From Anaerolineae bacterium (GTDB taxonomy: Bacteria > Chloroflexota > Anaerolineae > JAADDB01), in the NCBI GenBank assembly GCA_015486895.1, contig WFQT01000362.1, positions 1 through 14,374 on the forward strand: a DNA stretch of 14,374 nucleotides. The letters run 5' to 3'. Made by a program: the position numbers and the translations under genes. Below are positions 1-5,894 of the stretch, piece after piece (position 1 is the stretch's first letter; every line of letters starts with the position of its first letter). Under the pieces are notes generated by a model. The model was given only the letters and a program-made list of their open reading frames with translations, searched no databases and had not been told where the DNA came from.

Positions 1-475
1 ACCAACCACAGAAAACCAGAAATAGCGCCCCACCCCAGAGACGCCAGATGGGCAGTGGCCAAGGCCAGAGCAGCAAAAGGGCAGCAGCCAGCAACAAAAT
101 CCCCCGCCTCCAGGCATGCACCGGCCAAAGAAGGAAATCCCCACCGCCAGCAGCCCACTCCCAAGGTGCGCCCGGTCGGGCATAAGGCCAGCTGCCAGCG
201 CCGGACAGCATCGTCGACTCACCGGCATCGTACTCCGTCCAGTTGCGCCAGAAAGCAGCCAGCCAGAAGCCAAACAGCAAGAAAAGCCACAGCCATTGCC
301 AGCTCACGGCCGGTGGCAACTGGCCATGACTTTGCCTGCATAGTGCAAGCACGCCGAGCAGAAACGCCGACGTGGAAGAAACGCCCCACCAGTGCGGCCG
401 CCACCGGAGGTCGAACGCCACAGCCGCTCCCAACACCTTTGTCAGGCTTTCATCACTTCTCGCGGCCTCCCGCAT
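1..475 (-). CDS. Unrecognised integral membrane protein, N-terminal part, cut by left edge
   Basis: I translated this minus-strand frame by hand. It stays open for 158 codons from the ATG at 475 to the window edge. The start is chosen because AGGGAGGA lies just upstream; another in-frame ATG at 505 lacks a ribosome site. Hydrophobic, tryptophan-rich segments lie at about residues 59-77 (WLWLFLLFGFWLAAF), 125-138 (ILLLAAALLLLWPW) and 147 onward. They are separated by a polar stretch (about 79-118) containing NWTEYDAGEST, probably a loop. A weaker segment lies near 33-46. This is the pattern of a multi-pass inner-membrane protein. I do not recognise the family, and the C-terminus is missing. 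The extended -10 at 554-562 is a plausible promoter, giving a leader of about 70 nt. The plus-strand ORF over the same bases is rich in Ala, Pro, Arg and Gln and looks like an antisense shadow. Confidence 0.6.
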   Translation of the reverse strand, partial: MREAARSDESLTKVLGAAVAFDLRWRPHWWGVSSTSAFLLGVLALCRQSHGQLPPAVSWQWLWLFLLFGFWLAAFWRNWTEYDAGESTMLSGAGSWPYARPGAPWEWAAGGGDFLLWPVHAWRRGILLLAAALLLLWPWPLPIWRLWGGALFLVFCGW

Positions 476-553
476 TCGTCCTCCCTTTCGCTCTCCGTTA
501 ATCATGCCCGGCCGGCCACACTCACAGCATAGCGAAGCCAACCAAGTATAGCT

Positions 554-562
554 ATTATAACA
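554..562 (-). promoter_or_regulatory. Extended -10 promoter for the left-edge membrane protein
   Basis: Read on the minus strand the sequence is TGTTATAAT: a perfect TATAAT (559-554) with the TGn extension. No good -35 is visible 16-18 bp upstream, which is usual for extended -10 promoters. Transcription would start near 547, about 70 nt before the ATG at 475. Confidence 0.5.
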
Positions 563-635
563 CGGAGGAAGACAGGATGGCGAAAAGCGACCACAGCGGG
601 AAGGAACAAAAGAACATCAATTGAGCCCTGCCGGG

Positions 636-686
636 CACAAAACCACCCACCCAGCCATGACGCACGGTGATGAGCGCTTCCGGCAA
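636..686 (-). pseudogene. Decayed fragment of an alcohol dehydrogenase C-terminus
   Basis: Read on the minus strand, 686 to 636 encodes LPEALITVRHGWVGGFV. This matches the C-terminal end of the intact dehydrogenase next door (VPEALIAVRHGQVKGNAV). At DNA level 657-685 matches 883-911 at 25 of 29 positions, and three of the four differences are synonymous third-position changes. An in-frame TAA lies directly upstream of the fragment and no further similarity was found on either side. It is therefore a relic of a second MDR-family gene 3' end, or a diverged partial duplication, and not a functional gene. Confidence 0.6.
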
Positions 687-810
687 TTAAGCAAAACTGC
701 AGAGTTGACTTATAACTAACCAGGGGGAATGCCCGGCAGCAAAATCCTAAATGCTAACAAATAACGCCCCCCCTTGGACAATCTCTCAAGGTATAAGCTA
801 AAATCAAGGT

Positions 811-834
811 GGGGGCTGCACCAACACAGCCCCC
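811..834 (-). terminator. Intrinsic terminator of the alcohol dehydrogenase gene
   Basis: There is a perfect 8-bp stem, GGGGGCTG (811-818) with CAGCCCCC (827-834), and an 8-nt loop. On the minus strand it is followed by CCTTGATTTTAG, a moderate T-rich tail. It sits 7 bp beyond the adh stop codon. The plus-strand tail is not T-rich, so the minus orientation is favoured. Confidence 0.65.
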
Positions 835-840
835 ATCACA

Positions 841-1842
841 TCATTCCGCCACCTGGATCACTGCGTTCCCTTTCACCTGGCCATGGCGCACGGCAATGAG
901 CGCCTCCGGCACCCGGGCAAATGGATACACTTCGGTATTCACTTTGATGCCAATGTCATCGGCAAGCCTGACAAATGCTTCCCCGTCCTGCCGGGTCACA
1001 TGAGCTAGGCTGATAATGGAACGTTCCTGCCAAATCAAGTTGAAATCATCAATGACAATAGGGGTCATGGTCACCGGCCCCAGGACCAAACGACCGTTGC
1101 TATCTAACTGCGACAGGGCAAAGGATACCAAATCACCAACAGGTGGGAAAACGATGCTTCCATCCAACTTGACCGGCATTTGATCGTCATATCCTCCCAC
1201 CCATTCAGCACCCAGACTACGAGCCGCATCTTTGTTCTTCTCGCTACGGGTCACAACGTATACCTCAATACCCAGGGCATGGGCCACCTGTAGGACATAA
1301 GCAGCAGTAGGACCAAAACCATACAATCCTAATCGCGTTCCCCGGCCCAGGCCAGTTAAGCGGAAAGCACGATAGCCTGCTACACCAGGGCACATCCAAG
1401 GTGCCAACTCCATAAAAGGTCGTCCCTCCGGCAAATGCAGCGCAAAGTCTGCTTCCACCAATGTGTACTCCGCATAGCCTCCATCAGCATCCCAACCGGT
1501 GAAGCGCGCCTGGGGGCAAAGATTCTCCTTCCCGGCCCGGCAGAATTTGCACTCCCCACAGGCATGGTTCAGCCATGTCACGCCGGCCCGTTGTCCCAAC
1601 CGGAAGCGAGTCACACCGGGGCCAACTTCATCCACTATCCCCACAATCTCATGTCCAAGGATCAAAGGCGACTTGTGCAATGGCAAATCACCCTCCGCGA
1701 TGTGAACATCCGTGCGACAAACACCGCACGCCTGAACTCGAATCCGAATCTGTCCCGGCCCTGGATGCGGGTCGGGCAACTCAACCAACTGCAATGGTCG
1801 TTCCTCAATGGGAGCTTGCGTTTCCAAAATCCACGCCTTCAT
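841..1842 (-). CDS. Zinc-dependent alcohol dehydrogenase (MDR family, AdhP-like)
   Basis: This 333-aa protein has the usual length and layout of medium-chain NAD(P)-dependent alcohol dehydrogenases. It has an N-terminal GroES-like domain (about 1-150, 290-333) and a central Rossmann fold (about 150-285). Expected catalytic zinc ligands are C42 (CGVCRTDVH), H64 in GHE, and C151. The structural zinc site has C95, C98, C101 and C109 (CGECKFCRAGKENLC). The nucleotide-binding turn is G175-F-G177-P-T-A. The second beta strand ends VVTRSEKNK instead of in an acidic residue, hinting at NADP(H) preference (inference). The likely reaction is reversible oxidation of short-chain or aromatic primary alcohols to aldehydes in the cytoplasm; the substrate cannot be read from the sequence. 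The start is supported by GGAGGAG 6 nt upstream. It lies downstream of nnr in the same direction, but a 224-bp repeat-bearing gap may separate the transcripts. Confidence 0.92.
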   Translation of the reverse strand: MKAWILETQAPIEERPLQLVELPDPHPGPGQIRIRVQACGVCRTDVHIAEGDLPLHKSPLILGHEIVGIVDEVGPGVTRFRLGQRAGVTWLNHACGECKFCRAGKENLCPQARFTGWDADGGYAEYTLVEADFALHLPEGRPFMELAPWMCPGVAGYRAFRLTGLGRGTRLGLYGFGPTAAYVLQVAHALGIEVYVVTRSEKNKDAARSLGAEWVGGYDDQMPVKLDGSIVFPPVGDLVSFALSQLDSNGRLVLGPVTMTPIVIDDFNLIWQERSIISLAHVTRQDGEAFVRLADDIGIKVNTEVYPFARVPEALIAVRHGQVKGNAVIQVAE

Positions 1843-1920
1843 TTCACTCCTCCGCCGTATGTCATCTAATAAACTAGAGTCTGGCGAAAATGACGTTTCA
1901 GGCTCAACCTAACTATCTTT

Positions 1921-2058
1921 ACCACAGATCGCACTGACTAACACAGATTTCCTTCTGCTTTTCGATCCCCATCTGTGAAATTCTGTGTTCTTCTGTGGCT
2001 AAAACAAAAACGCCAGAGTCCAGTAATAAATCTATGTCCTTCTGTGTTAATCTGTGGC
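1921..2058. repeat. CACAGATT-type dispersed palindromic repeat cluster (copy 1)
   Basis: Left-arm modules (ACCACAGAT, AACACAGATT) at about 1921-1950 face right-arm modules (ATCTGTGAAATTCTGTG, TTCTGTGG) at about 1970-1999. A second right arm, TTCTGTGTTAATCTGTGG, lies at 2039-2057. The units recur every 9-11 nt. No coding or mobile-element features are visible. The same word set appears in three other spacers of this window. Confidence 0.75.
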
Positions 2059-2066
2059 CCAAACCC

Positions 2067-3647
2067 TCAAACCACAGACAAACTGCCGTAGAAGGTATCC
2101 ACCATCTCCTGGTAATGGCCACGCCAATGACGAAGAGCTGCCGGCAAATAGGCCAGAATGTCCCCGGCAACCATGCCGTCTTCCCCTAATGCCTGTGCGG
2201 CTAAATCACCAGCTAAACCATGGAGGAACACACCCATGCGCACCGCCTCTGGCAACGCATAGCCGCTGCAGAACATGGCAGCAATGCTGCCGGTTAAGAC
2301 ATCACCACTGCCAGCCGTCGCCATGCCTGGGTTGCCGCTCAAGTTAATAGATACCCGACCACCCGGGTAGCCTATGAGAGAATGAGCGCCTTTTAGCACA
2401 ATAGTAGCTCCCCACTGTGCCGTAGCTTCTTGCAACACATCCACCCGTCGGGCCTGGATCTCGGCCACAGACAAGCCCGTAAGGCGCGCCATTTCCCCAG
2501 GGTGGGGAGTGAGCAGTGTGGGCGCCTGCCGCCCCTGCACAACCTCTGGCAATGCTGCCACAGCCGTAAGGCCATCACCATCAATGAGCAGCGGCTTCTC
2601 CACCCGCGCTGCGAGCTCTTGCGCCAACTGCTGCGTTTCCCCCTGCAATGAAATACCAGGGCCTAAGACGACCATGTCCATGCCGTCGGCAATTTGGAGC
2701 AAACGATCTAAATTACTCAGTGCTAAACTTCCCTCCGCCGTTTCCTCTTGCGGCAAGAAGACAATTTCGCTGCCCTTGTTGGCGATAAAAGGCGACAAGG
2801 AGCGCGGCGTAGCCAAATAGGAAAGGCCGCCGCCAGCCTTCAAGAATGACATAGCCGAGAAATAAGGAGCGCCCAGGTAGCGCGCAGCCCCAGCGATAAA
2901 CAACACCTTGCCGTAATCACCTTTGTGCGCATCCCGTGCGCGCTGTGGCAAAGGTAATGGCATATTCAGATCCACTTTCAGGTTATCGTCTTCATACAGT
3001 TCCGGCGAGAAGGAAATGTGGGTTACCACCAGCTTTCCGCCAAAATCAAAGCCCGGATAGATCATGCTCCCGATCTTGGGTAACCCGAAAGTAATCGTAT
3101 AATGAGCACGCACAGCTATCCCCATCACTTGGCCAGTGTCGCCATTGACACCGGAAGGAATGTCGATGCTAAACACCGGTTTGCCACTCTCATTGATGCG
3201 CTGGATGACATGATGGTAAATGCCACCTACCTCGCGGCTAAGACCAGTACCAAATATAGCATCCACAACTGCATCGGCATCTTGTAATGCAGCTTCTACC
3301 ACATCGAGGTTCTCCGCAGAAACCCGCACAAATTCGATAGGCATACGCTTCACCATCTCATAGTGCGTGCCCACAACATCATCAAACTTCTCGGCATGGC
3401 CCAGGAAAAGAACCCGCACCACGCCACCACTAGAGTGAAGCTTCCGGGCAACGACCAAACCGTCCCCCCCATTGTGACCGCTACCGCAGAAAACAACGAA
3501 ATGCTTGTTTCTAACGCCAAACGCTCTCAAAATCACATAATAAGCCGCCTCACCGGCATTCTCCATTAAAATTTGAGCGGGGATCGCATAGCGCTCTACT
3601 GCCCGTCGATCCAAGCTGCGCATCTCCGCCACATGAGATACTTTCAT
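2067..3647 (-). CDS. nnr: Bifunctional NAD(P)H-hydrate epimerase / ADP-dependent NAD(P)H-hydrate dehydratase
   Basis: Nnr repairs NADHX and NADPHX, the hydrated forms of the cofactors. The N-terminal YjeF domain (about 1-215) interconverts the R and S epimers. The C-terminal ribokinase-like domain (about 230-510) dehydrates the S form using ADP. Epimerase motifs are GSGHNGGDGLVVARKL (55-70), DAIFGTG (129-135) and IDIPSGVNGDTG (161-172). Dehydratase motifs are KGDYGKVLFIAGA (242-254), VLGPG, LLIDGDGL, LLTPHPGEMARLTG (378-391), VLKGAHSLI and NPGMATAGSGDVLTG (439-453), with D449 as the expected catalytic aspartate. The length of 526 aa suits the fused bacterial form. The start has AGGAGGG upstream. 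The last codons and stop (TCTGTGGTTTGA) coincide with a CACAGATT repeat arm, so the extreme C-terminus may be repeat-derived. Confidence 0.95.
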   Translation of the reverse strand: MKVSHVAEMRSLDRRAVERYAIPAQILMENAGEAAYYVILRAFGVRNKHFVVFCGSGHNGGDGLVVARKLHSSGGVVRVLFLGHAEKFDDVVGTHYEMVKRMPIEFVRVSAENLDVVEAALQDADAVVDAIFGTGLSREVGGIYHHVIQRINESGKPVFSIDIPSGVNGDTGQVMGIAVRAHYTITFGLPKIGSMIYPGFDFGGKLVVTHISFSPELYEDDNLKVDLNMPLPLPQRARDAHKGDYGKVLFIAGAARYLGAPYFSAMSFLKAGGGLSYLATPRSLSPFIANKGSEIVFLPQEETAEGSLALSNLDRLLQIADGMDMVVLGPGISLQGETQQLAQELAARVEKPLLIDGDGLTAVAALPEVVQGRQAPTLLTPHPGEMARLTGLSVAEIQARRVDVLQEATAQWGATIVLKGAHSLIGYPGGRVSINLSGNPGMATAGSGDVLTGSIAAMFCSGYALPEAVRMGVFLHGLAGDLAAQALGEDGMVAGDILAYLPAALRHWRGHYQEMVDTFYGSLSVV

Positions 3648-3753
3648 GACACCAAACCCTCCTCCTCAGCGAAGTTCACTGACAACGAGAGCAAGTCGGC
3701 TATGCCGTTGGCCGGAAAAGCCAACCCTGCCCCCATTTCCAACCATAAAAGGG

Positions 3754-3822
3754 AACCACAGATTTTCACAGATTGCCCTGGCTTCGATCTTGCCGCAGGC
3801 GTAATTTGTGTAATCTGTAATT
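3754..3822. repeat. CACAGATT-type dispersed palindromic repeat (copy 2)
   Basis: The left arm is AACCACAGATTTTCACAGATT (two modules) at 3754-3774. The degenerate right arm is GTAATTTGTGTAATCTGTAATT at 3801-3822. Outer arms can pair imperfectly. It lies in the spacer upstream of nnr. Confidence 0.7.
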
Positions 3823-3975
3823 CGTTTTCTCGCCATTATCCAATAACAATCAAAAGCAATCATAGCGTCGTTACCAAGAGATGTCAACAATCTACGTCAT
3901 ATCTGTATCGCGACAGCAGCCACTCCGAAAATGGAGAGCGTAGGAGCATAAGAGGCTGAAGAAGCGGGAAAAGGC

Positions 3976-3998
3976 TCACGGAAAACACGGAGGACACG
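3976..3998. repeat. Short tandem CACGGA modules
   Basis: Three closely spaced modules read CACGGAAAA, CACGGAGGA and CACGG, with a period of 9 nt. It resembles the CACGGAG/ACACAGAG-type words common between genes of environmental bacteria (from general knowledge, not a search). No inverted partner is seen nearby. Confidence 0.4.
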
Positions 3999-4194
3999 GT
4001 TCATTTTGCCCGCCTGATACCTTTACAAATGAAAACAAAGATTGGACTTTTGACATTCGCGAAGCCGAGCCTTCAGGTAACCTATGACAATATAGCCGTA
4101 TGTATCTTTACCCCCTGCGTTACCCCCAGGTTCCCGACAGTCCCCAAATACAAATAAAATTCGGACAAAAAAGGCTTCCGTACCAAGAAAAAAG

Positions 4195-4203
4195 TGCTAT
4201 AAT
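4195..4203 (+). promoter_or_regulatory. Extended -10 promoter of the 68-aa gene
   Basis: TGCTATAAT is a perfect extended -10. The -35 region is weak (CTTCCG at 17 bp). The start point would fall near 4210, giving a leader of about 40 nt ending in AAAGGAGGAAAAA-ATG. Confidence 0.65.
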
Positions 4204-4250
4204 TGAGATATAAAAGATGTGAAGATTCCATAAAGGCAAAGGAGGAAAAA

Positions 4251-4457
4251 ATGAAAAGCTATACTAAGCAATTTCAAGAAGGGATGCACATTCGTATCAA
4301 TGAAGGGCGTGCCTTTAGCGGCAGGGAAGCAGAGGTCATCAACGTGTTGCCAACGCACGTCGACATCAAATTATTAGACAACGGGCTGACACTGCGCATG
4401 CTTCCAAACGATCTAACACCCATCAAGCAGCCGGCGGGTGCGAAGATAGCAGCGTAA
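4251..4457 (+). CDS. Small conserved-looking protein, possible KOW/SH3-like fold (68 aa)
   Basis: The ATG at 4251 follows a near-perfect Shine-Dalgarno (AAAGGAGG, spacing 5). An in-frame TTG at 4203 overlaps the -10 box and is excluded. Residues about 11-58 (GMHIRINEGRAFSGREAEVI, then NVLPTHVDIKLLDNG, then MLPNDLTPI) follow the alternation of a small beta-barrel: V/I-R-I, x-G-x-F-x-G, a hydrophobic strand, V-D-I-K-L, then NG and D-L-x-P-I. This is reminiscent of a KOW motif as in NusG-type nucleic-acid-binding proteins, but I cannot confirm it. The tail (KQPAGAKIAA) is probably disordered. It is a stand-alone unit with its own strong promoter and terminator, which suggests substantial expression. 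Confidence 0.75.
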   Translation: MKSYTKQFQEGMHIRINEGRAFSGREAEVINVLPTHVDIKLLDNGLTLRMLPNDLTPIKQPAGAKIAA

Positions 4458-4476
4458 AGCACGGCCACCACCAGAA

Positions 4477-4512
4477 GTCTGGCCTCCTTCCCTCGGAGGC
4501 CAGACCTGTTTT
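4477..4512 (+). terminator. Strong intrinsic terminator after the 68-aa gene
   Basis: An uninterrupted 11-bp stem, GTCTGGCCTCC (4477-4487) with GGAGGCCAGAC (4495-4505), has a 7-nt loop and is followed by CTGTTTTC. It lies 20 bp past the stop codon. Confidence 0.85.
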
Positions 4513-4569
4513 CAGGAGCTGTGCAGCCCCTGAGCGGCCGGGATACAAAGCTAAGTCACAATCGCGCTC

Positions 4570-4752
4570 TTAGTCATCATAACGGCGGCGTAGAGGCGCC
4601 GAGTCAATTTGAGACTCGTCCTCCGGCCAACTTTCCGCCAAGCTTTCTAGAACTGACCAATCCGGAGGAGCATAGCCATCATTCATGAATTCTGGAAAAG
4701 CTCCTGTGTCAGTCCACCTGTTCTCTTCCATCCAAAATGTTTTCTCTGCCAT
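4570..4752 (-). CDS. Small acidic hypothetical protein (60 aa)
   Basis: Consecutive ATGs at 4755 and 4752 follow GAGAGGAGAAGG. AGGAG is 7 nt from the second, so that start is preferred; an upstream ATG at 4776 lacks a ribosome site. The protein is acidic and aromatic-rich (WMEENRWTDTG, PPDWSVLESLAESWPEDE) with a basic C-terminus (RRRYDD). It has no membrane segment or cysteine. I do not recognise it. No clear promoter of its own is visible. The terminator at 4814-4842 lies about 60 bp upstream, so expression might come from readthrough of the microprotein unit (inference). Confidence 0.5.
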   Translation of the reverse strand: MAEKTFWMEENRWTDTGAFPEFMNDGYAPPDWSVLESLAESWPEDESQIDSAPLRRRYDD

Positions 4753-4813
4753 CATCCTTCTCCTCTCACACATCAATTAACATTCTGCCTGCCCGCGAAC
4801 AGTTCCACCCAAC

Positions 4814-4842
4814 AAAAAAGCCTCTTCCTGCTGGAAGAGGCT
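4814..4842 (-). terminator. Intrinsic terminator of the microprotein unit, possibly bidirectional
   Basis: A perfect 10-bp stem, AGCCTCTTCC (4819-4828) with GGAAGAGGCT (4833-4842), has a 4-nt loop. On the minus strand the stem runs directly into six T residues, a textbook terminator. On the plus strand GCACAAAC intervenes before TTTTTT, so termination that way would be weaker. Confidence 0.85.
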
Positions 4843-4883
4843 GCACAAACTTTTTTGCTTTTTTGTATATTACGAGTATGAGA

Positions 4884-5033
4884 TTAACACTTGATGCTCA
4901 TCCCGCCCCCTCCAACAGCGAATACCTCCCGGCCAACAACGACCAGGAGGACGCTAATGATAAGGTTAATAAGGACGAGCACAAAATATGCCATGATCTC
5001 TAAACGATCTCCATTCACTCCTTGCACAAACAT
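4884..5033 (-). CDS. Single-pass membrane microprotein (36 or 49 aa)
   Basis: This ORF lies between a strong promoter and a strong terminator. From the ATG at 4994 it encodes 36 aa: MAYFVLVLINLIISVLLVVV is one ideal transmembrane helix, followed by GREVFAVGGGGMSIKC. An in-frame ATG at 5033 adds 13 residues (MFVQGVNGDRLEI) and would sit at the predicted transcription start, making a leaderless mRNA. AAGGAG lies 23 nt before the 4994 ATG. It also lies 3 nt before an out-of-frame ATG that encodes only MEIV and then stops. The start is therefore undecided, and the longer form is listed. The tail with four glycines and a terminal Lys-Cys is unusual. Function is unknown; a small-membrane-protein subunit, regulator or toxin role is possible but unsupported. 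Confidence 0.55.
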   Translation of the reverse strand: MFVQGVNGDRLEIMAYFVLVLINLIISVLLVVVGREVFAVGGGGMSIKC

Positions 5034-5039
5034 AGACTT

Positions 5040-5068
5040 ATTTTACAGGAATACAAAAAGATTGTCAA
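5040..5068 (-). promoter_or_regulatory. Near-consensus sigma-70 promoter of the microprotein unit
   Basis: On the minus strand a perfect TTGACA (5068-5063) is followed by a 17-bp spacer and TAAAAT (5045-5040). The predicted start is about 5033. It begins 18 bp past the maf stop codon, so the unit is uncoupled from maf. It is the best promoter match in the window. Confidence 0.75.
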
Positions 5069-5085
5069 AACACACGGGGACTGAT

Positions 5086-5745
5086 TCAGCTACAGCCGGG
5101 TGCGTCCAAGCAGCAACGGCCGAAGTACTTATGGCAAACAGTTGGCACAGAATAGCGGGGAGCAATCCCGACTGTCGCCAACAGCTCTACTACCAACGCC
5201 AATGGCAGTCCCATGACATTGGCGTAACATCCACCAACACGCGCTACCGGCCGAAAATCTCGGCTCTGGACCGCATAAGCGCCAGCCTTGTCCAAAGGGT
5301 CTCCGCTGGCTACGTAGGCGGCAATTTCCTCCGCTCCGTAAGCACGCAACCACACCTCGCTGCCCTCTACTTCTACCCGCGTGGCACCCTTGCCAATCAA
5401 CGCCACCGCAGTATATACCTCGTGTACCCGACCGGCCAAGGATTGCAGCATCTGCACAGCATCATTCCGGTCTCGTGGTTTCCCCAACACCCGGCCATTC
5501 AGGACAACAATGGTATCTGCCGCCAACACACATGAGTCTGGGCAAAGAGCCGATACCGCTTCCGCTTTGGCTGTAGCCAATCGGCGCGCCATCGCTACCG
5601 GGCATTCTCCGGCCAAAGCTGTTTCATCGATATCCGCAACGGCAACAATAAAGTCAATGCCCAAACTACGGAGCAAGAGCTGGCGGCGAGGCGACGAAGA
5701 GGCCAACACCAACGGAGCTCCACCTTGATCACAACTGTCTTGCAA
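5086..5745 (-). CDS. maf: Maf family nucleotide pyrophosphatase (likely dTTP/UTP type)
   Basis: Maf proteins hydrolyse canonical and modified nucleoside triphosphates to monophosphates and pyrophosphate, serving in housecleaning or division arrest. Visible motifs are the N-terminal LVLASSSPRR (12-21), the catalytic-loop AADTIV (75-80; D77), GKP (88-90), and SGDPLDKAGAYAVQ (147-160). CYANVMGLP (173-181) matches the family's conserved C-terminal NVxGLP. The 219-aa length slightly exceeds the usual 190-210. The extra 20 or so residues (YSVPTVCHKYFGRCCLD...) look like a non-conserved tail. The start is TTG with AGGGGA upstream and an in-frame TGA just before it. It lies downstream of the oxidoreductase genes, separated by a repeat-bearing 149-bp gap. 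Confidence 0.9.
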   Translation of the reverse strand: MQDSCDQGGAPLVLASSSPRRQLLLRSLGIDFIVAVADIDETALAGECPVAMARRLATAKAEAVSALCPDSCVLAADTIVVLNGRVLGKPRDRNDAVQMLQSLAGRVHEVYTAVALIGKGATRVEVEGSEVWLRAYGAEEIAAYVASGDPLDKAGAYAVQSRDFRPVARVGGCYANVMGLPLALVVELLATVGIAPRYSVPTVCHKYFGRCCLDAPGCS

Positions 5746-5783
5746 TCATTCCCCTAACCTGGACAAGCCAGAACCAAAAAGCT

Positions 5784-5854
5784 AACCACAGATTACGCAG
5801 ATTACACAGATAGAAAAGATTGAGAATCAGTGTAATCCGTGCCAATCTGTGGTT
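5784..5854. repeat. CACAGATT-type dispersed palindromic repeat (copy 3, best formed)
   Basis: A perfect 11-bp terminal palindrome is formed by AACCACAGATT (5784-5794) and AATCTGTGGTT (5844-5854). The left arm carries three tandem modules (CACAGATTACG, CAGATTACA, CAGATA) and the right arm has GTGTAATCCGTGCCAATCTGTGG. It could fold into a long cruciform or RNA hairpin in the maf/porDB spacer. Confidence 0.8.
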
Positions 5855-5894
5855 TGTTATCTCGTCGCGCGTATTGGAACTCGTGTAACCAACC

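Larger units (their letters stand above)
476..840. other. Intergenic spacer between membrane protein and adh
   Basis: No intact gene is seen here. From left to right it holds the ribosome site and promoter of the left-edge gene, an ADH-like 3' fragment (636-686), an AT-richer unassigned stretch (about 690-805), and the adh terminator (811-834). Confidence 0.6.
3648..4250. other. Intergenic spacer between nnr and the 68-aa gene (divergent)
   Basis: This 603-bp region contains the nnr ribosome site, a small hairpin (GTTGGC/GCCAAC, about 3708-3726), a CACAGATT repeat, CACGGA modules, and the promoter of the small gene at its right end. ORFs crossing it pass through the repeats and look non-coding. 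I see no RNA gene in 4000-4170. Confidence 0.6.

Noticed and set aside
55..501. 148-codon plus-strand ORF
   Set aside because: Composition is low-complexity Ala/Pro/Arg/Gln/Thr with no hydrophobic core or domain. The opposite strand encodes a convincing membrane protein with ribosome site and promoter.
577..624. 15-codon plus-strand ORF (MAKSDHSGKEQKNIN) preceded by GGAGGA
   Set aside because: It has a good ribosome-site match, but it is very short, has no convincing plus-strand promoter or terminator, and sits beside a decayed gene fragment. It is probably chance.
1435..1877. Overlapping plus-strand ORFs inside adh
   Set aside because: They are antisense shadows of the dehydrogenase coding strand, with no recognisable motifs.
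1919..2170. 83-codon minus-strand ORF
   Set aside because: It runs through the CACAGATT repeats and the 3' end of nnr in another frame.
3573..3959. 128-codon plus-strand ORF across the nnr upstream region
   Set aside because: It starts inside nnr antisense and passes through repeat copy 2; no coding character.
4513..4532. Near-perfect hairpin CAGGAGCTG/CAGCCCCTG next to the 68-aa gene terminator
   Set aside because: It has one mismatch, a 2-nt loop and no T-tract on either side, so it is not called as a second terminator.
4891..5535. 214-codon plus-strand ORF
   Set aside because: It is antisense to maf and to the microprotein unit. Composition is random-like, without a ribosome site.
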